64,000 nt of DNA from Vibrio sp. 99-70-13A1 (GTDB taxonomy: Bacteria > Pseudomonadota > Gammaproteobacteria > Enterobacterales > Vibrionaceae), in NCBI RefSeq assembly GCF_013114625.1, contig NZ_VTXD01000003.1:226475-290474 (forward strand), written 5' to 3'. Positions 62,620 to 64,000 of this stretch are shown here, piece by piece; position 1 is the first letter of the stretch; each line of letters begins with the position of its first letter. The translations under genes and the position numbers were made by a program. Below the pieces are notes generated by a model. It had not been told where the DNA came from and ran no database searches. It worked only from the letters and a program-made list of their open reading frames with translations.

Positions 62620-63246
62620 ATGACGTTTGATTGGGTTGAATGGTTTGGCTACTTAGCATCACTGGTTGTTTTAGTGTCTTTGACAATGACATCCATAGTG
62701 AAGCTCAGAGTCATTAACTTTATTGGTTGTTTACTGTTTGCAGCGTTTGCTTACTTTATTGATTCATGGCCAACGATGCTGATGAACTTAGGTATTGCAG
62801 GGATCAATGTGCATTACCTTTACCAACTTAGAAAGGCAAATGAGACGTTTAAGTTAGTCGCCACTTCTGTAGATTCTGAATACTTCTCTCACTTTGTAGA
62901 AAGTAACCAAACTGATATAGAAAAACAGATTTCCGTAGAAGAGCTTAAAACCGCGAATACTTCATTTTACATGTTAAGGAATAACAGTATTGCAGGTGTT
63001 CTCGTGGGCGAAACGGATGAAAGCGGTTGTATGAATATCTTGCTTGATTTTGTCACCCCTGAATATCGAGATTTCAAACTAGGTCACTACTACTATTCGG
63101 CTCATCCAGAAGTGATGAAAGCGCGAGGTATCATCACTTTACAAGCGATGGCTGCGAATGAAGATCACCGACGCTATTTAGAAACGGTGGGCTTCTCGTC
63201 TGATGTTACAGCAGACGGAGAAAAAGTTTTCATTAGAGTACTTTAG
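62620..63246 (+). CDS. YgjV-like membrane protein with C-terminal GNAT-like domain
   Basis: Function unknown. About 80 N-terminal residues form three membrane helices (YLASLVVLVSLTMTS, VINFIGCLLFAAFAYF, MLMNLGIAGINVHYLY) like YgjV-type inner-membrane proteins. The C-terminal ~120 residues read like a GNAT fold (MNILLDFVTPEYRDFKLGHYYY ... AAMAANEDHRRYLETVGFSS), although the acetyl-CoA loop is not canonical. Its 208 residues make a membrane-tethered acetyltransferase-like protein. GGGATAGG precedes the ATG. Confidence 0.65.
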   Translation: MTFDWVEWFGYLASLVVLVSLTMTSIVKLRVINFIGCLLFAAFAYFIDSWPTMLMNLGIAGINVHYLYQLRKANETFKLVATSVDSEYFSHFVESNQTDIEKQISVEELKTANTSFYMLRNNSIAGVLVGETDESGCMNILLDFVTPEYRDFKLGHYYYSAHPEVMKARGIITLQAMAANEDHRRYLETVGFSSDVTADGEKVFIRVL

Positions 63247-63382
63247 TGGCTGTGGAGTGGCATTATGAAGTGATGCTGCGACTAGTAACCATAAAATTGT
63301 GAGGTTAGAGTTTATTCCTTAGTATCAGAACCGGTAACAGTAATACACACTAGCAACTAAAATACAGACTCACCGTTTATAT

Positions 63383-63416
63383 AAAGAGTAATTCAGAAAT
63401 GAGTTGCTCTTTTTTA
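63383..63416 (+). terminator. Terminator before the PTS gene
   Basis: AAAGAGTAA pairs with TTGCTCTTT (one G-T pair) around a 12-nt loop and is followed by TTTTA. Confidence 0.7.
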
Positions 63417-63563
63417 TTGTTCAGGAAGTCGTGTAACTTTAAAAATATTGCTTATAAACAAAGTAATAATTAAAAATAATACTATCAATTAAAATATATG
63501 TTCGTTATCGATACCGATTAAATACACATTTGTTATGGTTATTGAGACCTGAATCACGAACAA

Positions 63564-63577
63564 CGCAACCGGTTGCG
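63564..63577. promoter_or_regulatory. Perfect 14-bp palindrome, LacI/GalR-type operator candidate
   Basis: CGCAACCGGTTGCG is a perfect palindrome with a central CG, 75 bp before the PTS IIB start codon. Its pattern differs from the TGWAAGCG sites at 32-34 kb, so a different regulator of the LacI/GalR family is expected. Confidence 0.75.
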
Positions 63578-63652
63578 CTTTCTGTTTTTAATTTGATCGT
63601 TTAAGATTAATACAACACTTTAAATACGATTATTAATAGATTGGAGAGCAAG

Positions 63653-63961
63653 ATGAAAAAGATTTTATTGTGCTGCAGTGCCGGTATGTCTACGAGTATG
63701 TTAGTGAAGAAAATGCAAGAAGCCGCGGTTTCCAGAGAGGTGGAGTGCCATATAGAGGCGGTCTCAGTCAGTGCATTCGATGATTTGATCCAAGAATACG
63801 ATGTATGCTTACTCGGTCCTCAAGTTCGATTCCAGAAAGATGAACTGCAAAAAATCGCTGATAGATATAACAAAAAAGTGGAGGCGATACCTGCAATGAC
63901 TTATGGGATGATGAAGGGCGATGAAGCATTAACTCAAGCATTAGATCTTATACCTAATTAA
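63653..63961 (+). CDS. PTS IIB component, lactose/cellobiose/chitobiose type
   Basis: Phosphocarrier domain that passes phosphate from IIA to the incoming sugar. The 102-residue protein has Cys8 in LLCCSAGMSTSMLV, the equivalent of the phosphorylated Cys of ChbB, and the rest of the small IIB fold (YDVCLLGPQVRFQKDEL, IPAMTYGMMKGDEALTQAL). It is probably the first gene of a PTS operon whose other genes lie beyond the end of the window. Sugar specificity (cellobiose, chitobiose or other beta-glucoside) is undetermined. Confidence 0.9.
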   Translation: MKKILLCCSAGMSTSMLVKKMQEAAVSREVECHIEAVSVSAFDDLIQEYDVCLLGPQVRFQKDELQKIADRYNKKVEAIPAMTYGMMKGDEALTQALDLIPN

Positions 63962-63982
63962 GTAAAAGCTACACATTTAATA

Positions 63983-64000
63983 CTGTCTCTTATACACATC
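63983..64000. other. Tn5 mosaic-end (Nextera adapter) sequence
   Basis: The last 18 bases are CTGTCTCTTATACACATC, identical to the first 18 of the 19-bp Tn5 mosaic end used in tagmentation library kits. The native IS50 outer and inner ends differ from it, so this is library-derived rather than a natural transposon end. It marks read-through into an adapter. Confidence 0.95.

Larger units (their letters stand above)
63247..63652. promoter_or_regulatory. PTS operon control region
   Basis: This 406-bp spacer starts with the terminator of the preceding gene (63383-63416), is very AT-rich in the middle, and ends with the palindrome at 63564-63577. GGAGAGC precedes the start of the IIB gene. Confidence 0.6.

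Noticed and set aside
63983..64000. Natural Tn5/IS50 insertion
   Set aside because: Natural IS50 ends differ from the synthetic mosaic end at several positions, and no transposase sequence is present.

Overview
The window is a stretch of a Vibrio genome, probably from the Splendidus clade or a relative and probably from the second chromosome. The evidence is a Vibrio-type chitinase A, a lactate-use block whose gene order resembles that of V. cholerae chromosome 2, an SgrR-type regulator, PpnP, TrhO, an 80-residue DUF2798 protein, and a moderate GC content with AT-rich spacers. No rRNA, tRNA, CRISPR array or intact insertion sequence was seen. The last 18 bases (63983-64000) are the synthetic Tn5 mosaic-end (Nextera) adapter, so the sequence probably runs off a contig end there.

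Layout. 1-1.6 kb: a PLD-fold nuclease-like fragment and a cytosine-5 DNA methyltransferase, possibly a restriction-modification remnant. 1.8-4.4 kb: secreted chitinase chiA, with ten copies of a 7-bp repeat upstream. 4.8-13.7 kb: housekeeping and accessory genes (DUF2850-like protein, ppnP, pirin, small membrane protein, diguanylate cyclase, large exported phosphodiesterase-family protein, DUF1840, trhO). 14-19.2 kb: small regulatory modules (MarR-GNAT fusion with palindromic operators; LysR regulator with DUF2798 and DoxX-like targets; aminotransferase divergent from an AraC/GyrI-like regulator). 19.4-26.9 kb: lactate utilisation, lldP-lldD-dld, divergent from a LysR regulator, with strong intergenic hairpins including a 119-bp nested inverted-repeat element.

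27-31.8 kb: a prolyl oligopeptidase, then a lipoprotein gene broken by one in-frame amber codon, and a secreted metzincin-like protease. An array of 21-bp direct repeats precedes the lipoprotein gene. 31.9-48.6 kb: the most coherent accessory system, a beta-glucoside or beta-glucan-oligosaccharide locus. It has a LamB-type porin, a LacI regulator, an ABC importer (binding protein, two permeases, ATPase), GH1 beta-glucosidase, GH94 phosphorylase, aldose epimerase, a GH116-family enzyme and a second LacI regulator. Three near-identical 14-bp LacI-type operators and a CRP-like site lie before the porin and the ABC operon. The expected flow is porin to binding protein to ABC permeases, then cytoplasmic hydrolysis (GH1, GH116) and phosphorolysis (GH94). 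No secreted endoglucanase is present here.

48.8-64 kb: an orphan double-ATPase peptide ABC protein with a small partner, a Lon-family protease, a PilZ protein, two GNAT proteins, an aminoglycoside-phosphotransferase-fold kinase, two MFS transporters, an SgrR-like regulator, a Tag-type DNA glycosylase, a YgjV-like membrane protein, and the first gene (IIB) of a cellobiose/chitobiose-type PTS behind a perfect 14-bp palindrome.

Several spacers carry short degenerate tandem repeats (7, 8, 6, 14, 15-16, 16, 19, 21 and 24 bp units), a recurring feature of this genome. All functions are inferred from sequence motifs recognised by eye; no database search was run.
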